Below, one piece after another: positions 34,893-47,748 of a stretch of 64,000 nucleotides of DNA (positions are counted from its first letter, which is position 1; every line of letters starts with the position of its first letter). The notes below the pieces were generated by a model. That model did not search any database and was not told where the DNA came from. It saw only the letters and a program-made list of their open reading frames with translations. The DNA is from Argopecten irradians (lineage: Eukaryota > Mollusca > Bivalvia > Pectinida > Pectinidae). The stretch spans positions 28,347,963-28,411,962 of the forward strand of contig NC_091142.1 in assembly GCF_041381155.1 (NCBI RefSeq). The letters are read 5' to 3'. Made by a program: the position numbers and the translations under genes.

Positions 34893-35139
34893 CATTGTTG
34901 ACGTAAACCTTGATGGACGATGGACAGAAAACGTTTCCTTTTGTTCGATAATGGAGAAAACGCATGTAATATAACCTTCGCCACATCTGGAAACAAGACA
35001 TCTGTATATTTTCTTTTAGTTTCACATCTTTTAACTTCAAGCTCTGTGTTCAGTTCCAGTGTTAGATATTTTAACTTGCATTGTGTAATTTTTGGGTTTG
35101 TGATGCTTGAACTTTCTTGGCGCAGTATTTGAGTTTTAG

Positions 35140-38100
35140 GTGTTTTAACCTTCTTTGTAAGTTTTAACTGCTAGATATTTCTTTTTTAAAATTGATATGT
35201 TGGTACTGATTTAAAAAAAAAATCAAACTTTTGTCATTTTGATCAAGAAACATTTCTAAAACAAGACCTACCTATTGTCTTGATAAATATGTTAACGTTC
35301 AGAGAACATCCCGATAAATAGACCGTAAATCAAGGTTTTTAAGCTTTTTTGTATTTGTAAAGCTAGAAAAAACATCATTGGTTAAAGAGAATACCATAGC
35401 AGTTTGTTCTAAATAAAAAGAGAATACCATAGCAGTTTGTTCTAAATATTCTAATTGAAAGATCTGACTATCTGCTCAAACATGATATGTTTCGGCTAAC
35501 ATGATAATAAATATACTTAAAATGTATTGTACAAAAGCAATGTAAAAGCTTATGTGGCTTTTCGTTTTATTTCTTGATTGCATGATCGAAAAAGGCGACT
35601 AAATCTGGGATTTTATCTTTCTCATTCCCCCTTACTTACTGTCTTCTCCTAGTGACTCCCTTGACATCGCCTCACATTTGGTCACGAGTTGAGCTCCCGC
35701 CCCTGTGAGGAAGACTCTGAGTTATTTCCTCTCGCCGAACAGCTCCTGCTGAACGCTCAGGATAAAAGAAATGGGACGACTGGTTAGCTCGTAGTTGGTA
35801 AGATGTGATGGAGTGGGATTTGCTTTTTTCAAGTGAAATTTTGTCCGTCTAAGAATTTTGCATTTTCAATATGACCACCAAATATATAACTTCTTTAAAT
35901 GGTTATTAAATGGTTTCAAATAGAGATATTATTTTTTGAAAATCTCAAGAATCTTATATCAAGGTTGAAATGAGATTTCAGCGATACTGAAATCTTATCA
36001 GCGAATATCTAAATAAAGAAATTATTATTTACTTATGCAACTTATTCACTAAAATCCGTTTAGGATTTGAATATTGGTTTTACCATCTGTTCTCCTAACT
36101 GTACTTGCTAGCCTTATTGAAATAATCAAGCGACAACACTATTTTGGTGTTATTTTTATTTTATTTTCAAATGCGCAGTTTTCATTGGCAATAACTGTAA
36201 CAACATAATTCAGTGACGTATTTTGTTAGGCAACATACATGATATAATACAGTTATGTTTTGAAATATTGCAGCGATATGAATATACATGTACAATACAA
36301 CAAACTAACGAAACGTTTCTTTAAATGTTGAATTCGAATGCTTGCCATTGCATGTATGGCGCGCGCTTCACTTGTAAGAAATTAGGAAATGTGTTTTGCA
36401 ACTTAAACAATGATTATGCTACATAAACTGCATATAACAGAGTTATCCCTTTGCGGGTAAGTATTGATTATGACGTCATTTTTAAAGAGACGTCAAAATT
36501 AATACCTTCCCATAACGGCACATAACGCTGCAATATACAAAGATGGAACAGGTATATCCAACAGTTTGGTCTGAATTATCCTGCCTGTCACCCGTCTTCA
36601 CTTGATTTTGAGTCGAGCCTGCACAATACCATTGAAGAAAAATGGGAGAACGACAGGAAAAATTACGAGTGATTATATAAACACGGTACTGACGATTTAT
36701 AAATATGGTGAGCAACATCCTCGATACTCCAGTGATTACTATCACTGACGTTATATCCACCCCTGGGATATTTCATAGCAATACTAAAGGCAGTTCAGAA
36801 GAAAATACAACTGACCAGACACATGCCTGAAAAGACTTCATTTCAAGATGACAGAGAAAGCGACACCCAACCTCCATTCGTTTGATGTATATAAAAACCA
36901 ACAAAATTATCTTTTCGTCTGTGGTAGCACACAAAGTTTTATTATGCAATATCCCAGAGATGGTTATAACGACGGTGATAGTAGCCCCTAGATTATCGGT
37001 GTTAGATGAGCAATGACCATTTTTCTTCCACCAACGTAAGAAAAATATATGCATTTTCCTCAACGGTTTTATAACTGCCCCCTCCACATAGCGTTTTTGT
37101 CTGTAGCTGAAAAAGAATGTGGGAATTTGTTTCTATTAATATAAGTTTGTTAGCGTTCGCATCCGGTTTGTTATACCAATTTTGATAAAAAATTAGAAAT
37201 TTCATTATTTCCGGTACTCATTGATCCTATCATCAGCTTTTAACTTGTGTATAACCTTTTTTGACTGTCTACTTTTTTCTTAAATTATTAAAACATATTT
37301 ATGTTGGTTTTCACCTGTTTTAATCATTTGGCTCTTGCTCTGACCTGTGCTCCTACTGTCGTTTGTTTTTCATTTATAAAAAAATCCTTACATTTTTTTT
37401 CTAATCTCACCCAATTTCTCATTCTTTAATCTACTTTCTACTTCTACAATTTCGTTTATCTGGTTTTTGATTTGTTTGAACAAAATTTAAGTAGACAGGT
37501 ATATAAAACTAATAATACTGTATATCGTAAGTTTTCACAGTTAAGACATCAGGACCAGTTGTTCAAAAGGTGATTAAGCTAATTACAGCTAAACGACTAT
37601 TTTTAAATCATGATAAAACAACTTCTTATATTAATTCTAAACATTTATGAAATTCTTAAGAACCATGTATACTTAATGATATTGGTGAAGATATGAGAAA
37701 TGAAATTTTACTAATTACGTCATTAAACCAATCACCTTTTGAACGACCGGGTCCAGTACTATATGAAATTCGTACAAGTATTGATTACATACATAATATC
37801 ACAGATACATTTCTCTCGAATATTTACATCACATTATGGCGTTTTCGCTCTCACATATCACACAATATTAGATAATGTTGACAGTGATCTCATCTCTCTA
37901 TTGCATTTATATCTTCTACTTAAACCATACAAATGAGGACATGTTTCTATCCTTTCTATAATAAATTAAACATTTTGTAACGAAATACATATTAAAAATT
38001 TGAAATGACAAAGTGACTTTAAACATGAAATGCTCTGTCGTCGGAGATACACGGTTGATCACATTATGTAATGCGATCGACCGCGCGTCTCCGACGATGG

Positions 38101-39000
38101 AATTTTTAAAAGTACTTGATTCTTTCAAGGATTCAAGCTCCATTGACAACATAAGTAGAATTTGTTTCAGAATGTTCTATTGTCTGATGTCATGATATAG
38201 TTATCGGGCATCAGTTCATGCCTACAAAGTACTCCCATATTGATAGAAGCCAATGACACAGCCAATGTTGTATATTGTAAAGTAGTTGTGCAGTTAACAG
38301 TTCACTGAATTGATTGCATGGTGCAATTTCCCCTTGCAGTAGCTTGTTAAATATTATATATATGTTATTGCAGTACTCTGTTTATTTATTTTTCAGTTAA
38401 TTTGACTGTGGTAGTGTGACCGAACGTACGAAACAACTATACACAAATATCGTCGGTGCAAATACCGTGGCTTATGATTGGTTTTTACGTTGAAGCCAAA
38501 TTCGAAAATAATGCCGTCGTTTATTCACCAGGCTTAAGACAAGTATGATTATGATTTTATACTTCACAGAAATTGTGTAAAGAAGATGTAACAATAGAAA
38601 CAACCTAGTATGTATGCAACTGAAATCTTATTAGTTGTAGATGTACATGCATTCGACTTCTAGCATTAACTAGTATGTTTGTCATACCTAATGCAGTACA
38701 AACGGTAGAATAGCTGTTGAGTCTGATGCATAATGGTGGGCTTAGAAATTTCATGTTGATTCTTGACATATTAGTTTTAATAAATATGTAATCAACCATA
38801 CTGATAAGATACACCTTAAACAATAGATGATATTGCTACTTTTTTACATGTTCGTAATGTACATCCATTTCCAATTAGAGAAGAAAGCTTAAAATAATAA
38901 AACATCAGAGAGGAGGTAGTCAGTTTTATCATTCTATTAATAGTGAAGATAGAAACATCTAACAAGTCCATATAGACGTAATGAATACTATATATACTAC
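35140..39000. other. Intergenic AT-rich DNA with small repeats
   Basis: No gene is seen. It contains a 32-bp direct duplication (35388-35450), ATACTCCAGG-family pieces at 36720-36775 and 36950-37000, and the foldback at 38038-38097. Confidence 0.5.
38038..38097. repeat. Foldback TCGTCGGAGA
   Basis: The arms TCGTCGGAGATACACGG and CCGCGCGTCTCCGACGA, each with an adjoining GATC, form a ~23-bp stem with a ~14-nt loop. A related motif pair lies near 59786-59860. Confidence 0.55.
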
Positions 39001-39606
39001 AATGATTAAGTTTTCTACCTTTCCCTTCAACAGAATGTTGGCTTTCGAAACCTTTTCGATATGCACAGTTTCTGCCATTGTAACTATTGCGATATTGGAA
39101 CTAAGAATAGACTTGAGGAAATATTGATACATTTAATAATGTTCCTAACGTCTCTGTATCGTTTACAAAATCTTGAGCTTTAATACATTTTTGCGAGTCA
39201 TTATCGGGCGATGGCGTTTTTTTGTGCCAGAAATTTCTCGCTAAGATATGATTGGGCTACGTGCCATTGAAAAAGCCATTAGTTTTCGTCGTTGCGCTGA
39301 CTTCAAAATCTACAGGCCTATTGGACTGAAAATTGATTAAAAAGTTCCAATTGTTTACAGGATATCACCACGTATGTATTTACCCATCCACATAGCCAGT
39401 AACTATAGATAGGAAAGGTTGGAGTCAACCAATGTTCTTAACACCACTGGGTACCTTCCAACACAAGTGTCAGTTCATCTGGTTCTCTTGTGAAGTCTGA
39501 ACTGGGCCCAACGTCATAGTCTCTCGTGGTATTCTCCTTATTTACGATCAAACCTTCTGCATTTAATTGGCAAGATAGGCATATCCTTGCGGGGATACGT
39601 ACACAA

Positions 39607-42600
39607 TCACGATCCGGGTATGTAGGGTTTCACCAGTATGGCGGGCACCTGGTTTTTGTTGGTGATGATACGCGAGAACTCGTCGTCAGGATTCACTACC
39701 GTCGGGCTAGAGTCTCTGAGAGGAAGACGCGACTTACCACTAGTTCCGTAGTAACCATGTGTGCCTTGAATCTTCAATATCACAGTATACTTGTAGCCTT
39801 TGTCGATCTTTGGTGCCGCGTGAAACAAAACATCATACAATTTATTCTTTTTGATATCAAGTTTCGTTTTCACTTTCCCCAGTTCTTTGTTGCTTGTGTC
39901 GAAGATGGAGAGGTCTGCGTCGTAGATTTCATCAGAGTACGTACTACCGTCAATCTGTACTCCGTGAACAAGAACCTGCTTAGAGGCAGAGAAAGAAATT
40001 GCAGTCTCCTCGTTGTGGATACAACTAACTGGCCCAAACCTCCAATGGAGGACTTGGCTGTCCCCCAACAACCGCTTATCACATTTGAATTTCGTTTCAC
40101 CTTCACTTTTGCCCGTTGAATGGTCCCAGATGTCTTTCATTTCTTCGTTACTCAAAATGTCAGAACGGAACACGATGTTTTTCAGGTAATTAGCGGGCAT
40201 TAGAGGAAACCGGATGTACTTCACCGTACCTCCAATAATCCTGCGCTGGTTCCTTCCGGTGACCGGTAATTCCTGTCGCATGCATTCCATTTCTGACCAT
40301 CGTAATAACGCTTCAAAGACAAGTTCTTCTTTCGCAGCGAGTTCGTCTGCTTGTATAATTTCTCGCATTACTGGATCTGGTAAATCTGAGAAGCTATTTG
40401 ACCGTAAAACATCTTTCGGGTGATGAAATATAAAGTCTAGACATTTTTTCTTTAGTTCGTGCTCATCAAACTGGTATGCTTGTCGTAACACCTCGCAAAC
40501 ATTCTCCACCGTGATGCCGTGTTCAAGGATGCGCACGCACTTTTCCTCCAGTCCATCGATCCCGTACTTCCGGGCGGCGTAGAGCAAGTATGAAGCATTC
40601 TTGGTGTCGACTTTCGTGTCCTCACAGTACATGTACCTGGATAGAGAAAGGAGGGATATTGCAATTGTTTGTTTTATAGACTGTACATATGTGATCAATA
40701 CGAGCGGTCAATAGTTCATTATCACATTAACAACACTGAATAATACATTGAATGAGTGTTTGGGTAATCAATACTACTTACAACAACTGCAAATATATCG
40801 AATATTCCACTTGGTATGACCAAGTATCAAAACGCTAGTATACTGTAAACCACCTTTCTTTCGTGGTTACTAAATTTGGCGATTTATATTTAAAAACAAG
40901 TTCGCGAAGATTAACTTTCGCGAATTTGAAAAATCACACGTGTTATCAATTTACGCGAGGTATGTATGAATTCGCGGAGATAAACATTGACGAATTTACT
41001 ATAATTGCGAAATTCGCGAAAGTAAATCGCACGTAAAAGACAAAACTACATTTTAGATTGCAGTAAAATTCTACTAGCTTCTTCAAATAAAATTTGTGTA
41101 TGTTTTATATTGTCTTTCCATGGTAAAAGCACAAGATACTAGACCTTATTCAATAAGTAGTACAGTAAAAAGTTGTTAGGGAGAGAATCGTATAATTATA
41201 GTCAGAATAAAACTGAAGATAGTTTTATATGTTTCTATATAATTTTAAAACAAAAAATTGCGGCGATTGATTTTTGCGATTTCGTATCGCTCGTGAAATA
41301 CCGAAATTCTATCGCACACGATATAAGTTAACAATATTTTTTTAGAATAAACAAAAAACTGACGCGCAGGTAGGGTAAACCTTAAGGATAGAAAATTCTA
41401 TCAGTTGTACATATATGTTATATGTCATATTATGTCGTGGATAAAATGTTGTATAATATTATAAATTTACACTAAAACAATAAATTTTACTTACTCAAGT
41501 AATTGTTTAAATGTTTCTCTCTTTATATCGGGGATGTGGATATATTCAGACGTTTTCTCTGCCATAGGTCCATGTAACATTGCACAAAACACACAACTAC
41601 GGCTGATAAGGACGTATTTGTGAGCATACACCTCACTGCGCTCATCCCCTAACAAGAAGGCTACATCACAGGCGACTTCATTGTTCAGCATGTACCGGTT
41701 CGTCTCCGCTAGAGATTTACCGACCTGCCAGTCATATGGGGTAGCCATATCTGGTTCCGCCTCTGAAAAATATAAAAAGGTAAATATATATCAAAATTTT
41801 ATTTCATATATTTATAATATATATTTACATCGTCGCTTTGGTTGTCTCGTTCTCGCGACACTTTCGACCTCTAGCATTAATAATCATAAAAGAAACACAT
41901 GTTTACTTTTTAATATACCCTACTTTCCTCGATTATAAGGTGTTCTTAGATTTTTTCAAGTATCTATTTTAATTTAATCAGTATCAAAATACAAATATTT
42001 ATCCTCATACTAAACTTTTTTTCCCATATAATATGAAATTAACATTTACTTTTTGACTTTTTTTGTGTTATTATTTTCTTCCGAATAGGAAAGCAGTGAT
42101 ATGCTTAAATTGAACTGGCTATGACATGGTAAATAAAGGATCACGTAATCAAATAAAAGAGCGATATTTTCTCATTTTTCATACTAAAGGATTTGTATAA
42201 TTAATCGTTCCAAATGGTTAGAATGATAAAGCATACTTCCATGAATAAATCCAACAAGCTCGCACTAGCTGATCTTAGTTACTCAAAGTTATATAATAAA
42301 CATACATGTATATGTAGCTAGCCTTCGTAAAAGAATGAATTAAAGAAAAATAAACACATTGCTATATATAATTCCAAATGAAATGAAAAAGTATTAATGT
42401 TAAAATGATTACACAAAAATACCAGTTAAATGATATTACTTAACACAGGAGAGCCACCAACAATCATGATATCCTCTTTACATCTGAAATAATCACTGCA
42501 GAATAAAATCACTAGATGTGTCCGTTTCTGATAATGCAATATAAATAGGACTATCCTTGAAGGACAAAGCATAGGTAAAAACCCCACAAGAACTCACGAT

Positions 42601-44255
42601 GACACAGCAAAGATTCCGTTACATTTAAACACAAAGACAATGGAGACTTACTACGTCGGGACATAACATGTTTGGTCATTCATAACCCTTGCAGACAAGA
42701 CAATGGGCATTTTACTTTAAGGTGCCAAATTAAAAACAATCCTTGGCGTGGTTTTTTCATGATTCATGTCTGTTTATTTGATGTCATACTTAGTTTGTTT
42801 GCCTGTATGTGTCATCGATCACTACTCATTATTGTCCATTTAAGGACTTGTGATGATTTAGTGATTCAGAAAAAATACTCGGAGTTTCCGGGGAAAAATC
42901 CTCTCACAACCTGGGGCCAATTTCACGAATATTCCTTAACTTTAAGGAATTCCTTAACTTAAGATTTCCCTAAGGAAAGCATTACAGATCCGCCACTATA
43001 TTACATGTATAAAAAAGACGAACTTGAACTTAAAGCTTTGTGGTAATGTTCATGAAATATCTTGAATATACTTAGAAGATATTTTATGAAGAAAACTGAT
43101 GGAAAATCTTGAAGCTTGAACAAGATTTATACTGGTTCAGGACTATCTGAAGTTATATACATTGATAATATAACCCCATTATACATACAAAAATATACAA
43201 TTGTCTATAATAGCATTGTTGCTTTATAATTGAAAAAAAAAATCCTGATTTTCCCAATGAATATCCAACTTATTCTTACACGCGTTTACAATAAATGCTA
43301 ATACTACATTTTCTGATAGTTCATTCCAAATGGAAACAGATCTAATAGGGAAATAGTTCTTTCCGAGTAAAGATTCGGGAATATTTTTCGTCAGTCCTCT
43401 GTTATGAATTACATTATTGTATAACAACCTTTTGTATATCTTATAAAATGTATACCGTATCTGGTAAAGTTGATAATTTTGTCTTTTACAAGATATCTCA
43501 CAACGTTACACTTTTGTTTTGAATAGCTTCAGATTAGAATACATGTGAACATTAATTTCATCATATAACATAAAATGTGCTGCAAAAGTTCCCACAGTGG
43601 CAGTCATTAAGTTTCACCCTTCTCGAAATCCCGACGTAACTTGGTTGTTTCTACGATGACGTCACAATGGATCGAAACCGAAAACGGCAATCGCTCCACA
43701 TTAGTGACATTATTGCAAAAATATCACTGGATATCGGGCATTTATCATATATATGAGATAAGATGAAAAGTAACATTTCATGTGTCATGTCCGCAGCAGC
43801 AGTCTCTTTCTATGATTAAAACTTTCTTGTATCCATTTCTGTATTGACACTTTTTCCATATTATTTACACAAGTTCTATACTGTAGATTAGATTGATTAG
43901 ATCGATTCTGTTTTCTTGATTGATGTAGTATTAATACCGGTGTTCCATCCTTAAAAACTGTTTTCAAAGGATGTAAAACTAGAATAATACGTCCCTGATA
44001 AGCCGATCGATCGCTATATAATGTTATACTGTGATATTTATTTACCTGTACTACACTGTTAGATTTAAAGCCTGACTGGATCTCACAAATTTACATCTTT
44101 TGTAGCTGTTGTTGTTGAAACTTACCGTGTTGTGGAGAAACAAGTTTTTTTTGTATCCATCTTCATTACATATTTGTCGTGGTCCTGCCACCAATGGCGG
44201 GATCTTACCTACATTTCTGAAGCCATAACCTACCTTCTATGGTCGTCTCTGCCAT
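39607..44255 (-). CDS. BTB-BACK-PHR domain protein, BTBD1/2/3/6 type (complete, three exons)
   Basis: Proteins of this family act as substrate adaptors of Cullin-3 ubiquitin ligases. Exons on the minus strand: 44255-44234 (22 nt, MAETTIE), 41762-41495 and 40636-39607. They join in frame to 439 residues; human BTBD6 is somewhat longer. The BTB domain (about 28-130) starts NRYMLNNEVACDVAFLLGD and includes AHKYVLISRS and HIPDI. The BACK domain (about 135-240) includes EELVFEALLRWSEMEC and GRNQRR. The C-terminal PHR domain (about 285-437) includes SKQVLVHGVQIDGSTY. The tiny first exon is chosen because its donor and phase join exactly to an acceptor 14 nt before ATG 41748; starting at that ATG would give 427 residues. 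The divergent sequence suggests a molluscan paralogue, so no symbol is given. A 197-residue open frame on the plus strand (39526-40119) is its antisense shadow. Confidence 0.88.
40850..41040. repeat. CGCGAA-rich dispersed repeat in BTBD intron 2
   Basis: Repeated TTCGCGAA, TTTCGCG and GAATTCGCGGAGAT motifs in both orientations look like an eroded MITE. Similar words occur at 50585-50645 and in the array at 50901-51350. Confidence 0.45.
42904..42976. repeat. Short palindromic CCTTAAC repeat
   Basis: TTCCTTAACTTTAAGGAA, TTCCTTAACTTAAG and CCTAAGGAAAG form overlapping palindromes in BTBD intron 1. Probably the end of a small dispersed element. Confidence 0.4.
43224..43440 (-). mobile_element. 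LINE (CR1-like) C-terminal fragment in BTBD intron 1
   Basis: A minus-strand frame with HNRGLTKNIPES, GKNYFPIRSVSIWNELSENV and NKLDIHW matches the usual end of CR1/L2-type ORF2 (arginine-glycine start, IWNELP-like motif, final FKNKLD). Only the last ~65 residues remain and no start is present. Confidence 0.6.
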
Positions 44256-44299
44256 CTTTGTTGTGTCGTCTGCTAGATCGAGCGCCATTATTCCTTGCA

Positions 44300-44312
44300 A
44301 GTTACTTCCGGT
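44300..44312. promoter_or_regulatory. ETS-type motif upstream of the BTBD gene
   Basis: ACTTCCGGT at 44304-44312 lies about 50 bp upstream of the BTBD start codon and could be in its promoter or 5' UTR. Motif match only. Confidence 0.3.
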
Positions 44313-44399
44313 AGACCAAGTTCAGTTGTCATTATTCGTTTGAACGAGAAATTTTTGGTTCTTTGTGAGCTGTATCATGTATCTTAATGTATTGTGTAT

Positions 44400-47100
44400 T
44401 GATTAGACTAGTACAGGCCGGTCGCCATTCTCTACCTAAACACCGACAAAGCCTAGCCTAATCATTACAATATGCTCGCACACAAAGCCAGTGAATGGCT
44501 CTGTATTAAGGTGGCGCAATCGTTCAATAAATACTGATACTTGTAAATTCACTCCAATGTTTAATGTGTAGGCACGCCCAAGTTCCATTATTATATTGAC
44601 GGCTATTTCAACATAACCTATACATATTGTAGCATTTGTTTATCATATTGGTTTTGTATATCATGCATAGTTAGGAGTGCAGTATTTCCTATCTTACTAA
44701 TATTTATTGTAGAAACTAAAGTTTGTGAAAACGGAACATATTTATTTTTTATAGAATGTTGTTAATCAAAAATAATATATATGTGTTACAAATAACGTTA
44801 AAAGGGTGGTTACATCACATATTATAAGTAACTTGTTTCATGTGCATTACTTAGAATCAAGTTTGTCAATCAACTATATATGCCATTCATAGAATGATGT
44901 TTAAAGTTTAATGCATGTCAACTTGTTTATAATTGTGATAGGAATAAAATGCTGTTTATCAATATTTGATTATCAAAATGGTTACACGTGTATTACATTG
45001 CGTGTTGTTAAGATGCTTTAATTATTTTTTTTATCTAAGTCGTATATTGTTATTCAAAGAATGTTGTTTATTTCCGTGACTACATCATTAGATATTATTC
45101 ATAGTGTTGACATCCGGTGAAAATGTTTTTTTCTCAAAGTGAACTCATGGTATACATCCGTCAAACTGCTTTAGTATGATATACGAACGATATCAACAAT
45201 ATTATGCATGGATGTTTTGTTTTAAATATGTCGATAGCTATTGTCAACATAACACTCAAGTCAACAGAACAAGCCATAGAAATATATCCGCCAATTTGGA
45301 ATGATCCCGTTTTAAAAGATCTCGTTACATGCCCCACAAATAGTATCGCTATACTATCAGCTGTTATTGACCTCATTCCGTCGACTATATTTATTCATAT
45401 AAAGGTAATTTTAAACGTATCGTCCCTCACATTGTTATAAACGACTATATTTATTCCTTACATTGTTATTACCTATAACTATTCAGAGTGATATCGGTCT
45501 GCCGTGAAGCATTCAATGACCGGATTAATGTGTCTAGATTTGGACAGTTTAGACTCGCAGAAAACCATTCAGTAGAATATGCAGAAATTGTATACCATAG
45601 GACGTCCACATGTTAAATAAAATAAACTTAGCAAAGTTGTCGCTCCTGGTCTAGTTACTGGACAAAGAGGTGTCATTTCTCTGTTTCAATGGTGACAAGA
45701 TTAAGTAAAATACTGCTCATAAATTACCAGAGGGATTGTCATTTCATAAGTGGTGGCCCCCTTTAATCGATAAAGATATAACAGTATCCAAAGGTAAGAA
45801 TGGTCCCCTTCATACTCATCGGATTGCCAAACCTTGAAACAGTTTCCTGTTCGTTCAGTGTCAGTTTGATAATTATTGGGAAAAATAACTGACAAATAAA
45901 GACTTTCTTTATATATAATCCATGAACACATGTATATATATCACAACTTCCAAATATTGATCGTCAGTACTAGCTTTGATGCTCAAAAAGATAAATTAAA
46001 TACCAAACGTTTTCCACTGAAACTGCTTTTTGTTGTTATTTACGGATTAACATGAACATATTTTTCTATATTATGAAGATAACACAAACATCTTAGTGTA
46101 CTGTTAAACCATTAAGCGGTTTTTGATGAGAACACACCGAACAATTTGGAAAAAAAACCTTATCAATCTATCAACCCACATAATTCAATCTATATACATT
46201 ATCTCTGCAAAATTGCAATGTTTTCCTTTTATGGGCTGATAGTGATTTTCTAAGCCAATGAGAATAATACTCGTTACAAGGGAGATTGACTTATTCATTG
46301 ATGTTAATTTCCAATATATCCAATGAAAACACAGTTTACGTTCTATTCTAATATTTTTGCTGCTCTATGTCACCTGTGTTTTCTATCTCTGTCTATTTAG
46401 CTGACGTTTTCTTCACCAATTCTCTCTTGTCTAACTCACCCACACAACTTTTCTCGCCGTGATAAATAAATTGATGGTAACTGATTCCTATGATCCTCAT
46501 TGAAGTCACCCAAAGGTCATTAAAATTTATCTATCTCAAAGTTGAACCCAGAATCAACAACACTAAGTTTCTTATTAAATTGTGAACTTAACTTCTGATG
46601 AATTCAGTAGTCCAATAATGATACCTAAATTCTATCAACTAATTATGATGAAATATCAATTTTTTTATAATTAGCATTTTTACATTTATTCTTGATTTAA
46701 CACATTAGTTATAGCAATATTACTGTCGAAATGAATATCATTAATTTAGAATAAAATGTAATGACATTAATTTACGGCATAAAAATAACAAATATTTGTT
46801 AAGTCAGAACTAAGTACCAGTGGGGTATTACCAAGCACAGGGTGCTAACACAGTATGGATTATTTACATACTCAACCCAAATCACTACCAATTATATACT
46901 TTTCGTGGATAGTACTTCAAGTATTGATAAATGATTAGTGATTTTTTAATATTTTGATTACTAATACAATAATTGTCCTTCAGTCACAACACGAACATAC
47001 TGCAGTCTCCGAAGACACACACGTAACACACTACATATACAGGCGAGCATCCCTTAATGACATTGACTGTTAATAGGATATTAATATAACCAACCAACCA
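44400..47100. other. Gene-poor AT-rich DNA
   Basis: No convincing gene. A stretch at 45200-45440 is open on both strands; see the findings. Confidence 0.5.
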
Positions 47101-47104
47101 ACCT

Positions 47105-47748
47105 ACTAACCAATGTACTGAATTACAGAAACAAAGTAAAAATGTCTACTAACCAATGTACTGAATTACAGAAACAAAGTAAAAATGTCTACTAACCAAT
47201 GTACTGAATTACAGAAACAAAGTAAAAATGTCTACTAACCAATGTACTGAATTACAGAAACAAAGTAAAAATGTCTACTAACCAATGTACTGAATTACAG
47301 AAACAAAGTAAAAATGTCTACTAACCAATGTACTGAATTACAGAAACAAAGTAAAAATGTCTACTAACCAATGTACTGAATTACAGAAACAAAGTAAAAA
47401 TGTCTACTAACCAATGTACTGAATTACAGAAACAAAGTAAAAATGTCTACTAACCAATGTACTGAATTACAGAAACAAAGTAAAAATGTCTACTAACCAA
47501 TGTACTGAATTAAAGAAACAAAGTAAAAATGTCTACTAACCAATGTACTGAATTACAGAAACAAAGTAAAAAATGTCTACTAACCAATGTACTGAATTAC
47601 AGAAACAAAGTAAAAATGTCTACTAACCAATGTACTGAATTACAGAAACAAAGTAAAAATGTCTACTAACCAATGTACTGAATTACAGAAACAAAGTAAA
47701 AATGTCTACTAACCAATGTACTGAATTACAGAAACAAAGTAAAAATGT
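47105..47748. repeat. 43-bp minisatellite, ~15 copies
   Basis: The unit begins ACTAACCAATGTACTGAATT and continues ACAGAAACAAAGTAAAAATG, then TCT. About 15 copies are nearly identical, differing by one C-to-A change near 47513 and one inserted A near 47570. This homogeneity implies recent expansion. Confidence 0.95.

Noticed and set aside
39526-40119. 197-residue open frame on the plus strand
   Set aside because: It is antisense to the BACK-PHR exon of the BTBD gene, which has clear domain motifs; the plus-strand translation matches nothing I recognise.
47105-47748. CRISPR-like array
   Set aside because: Head-to-tail copies without unique spacers in an animal genome; a minisatellite.
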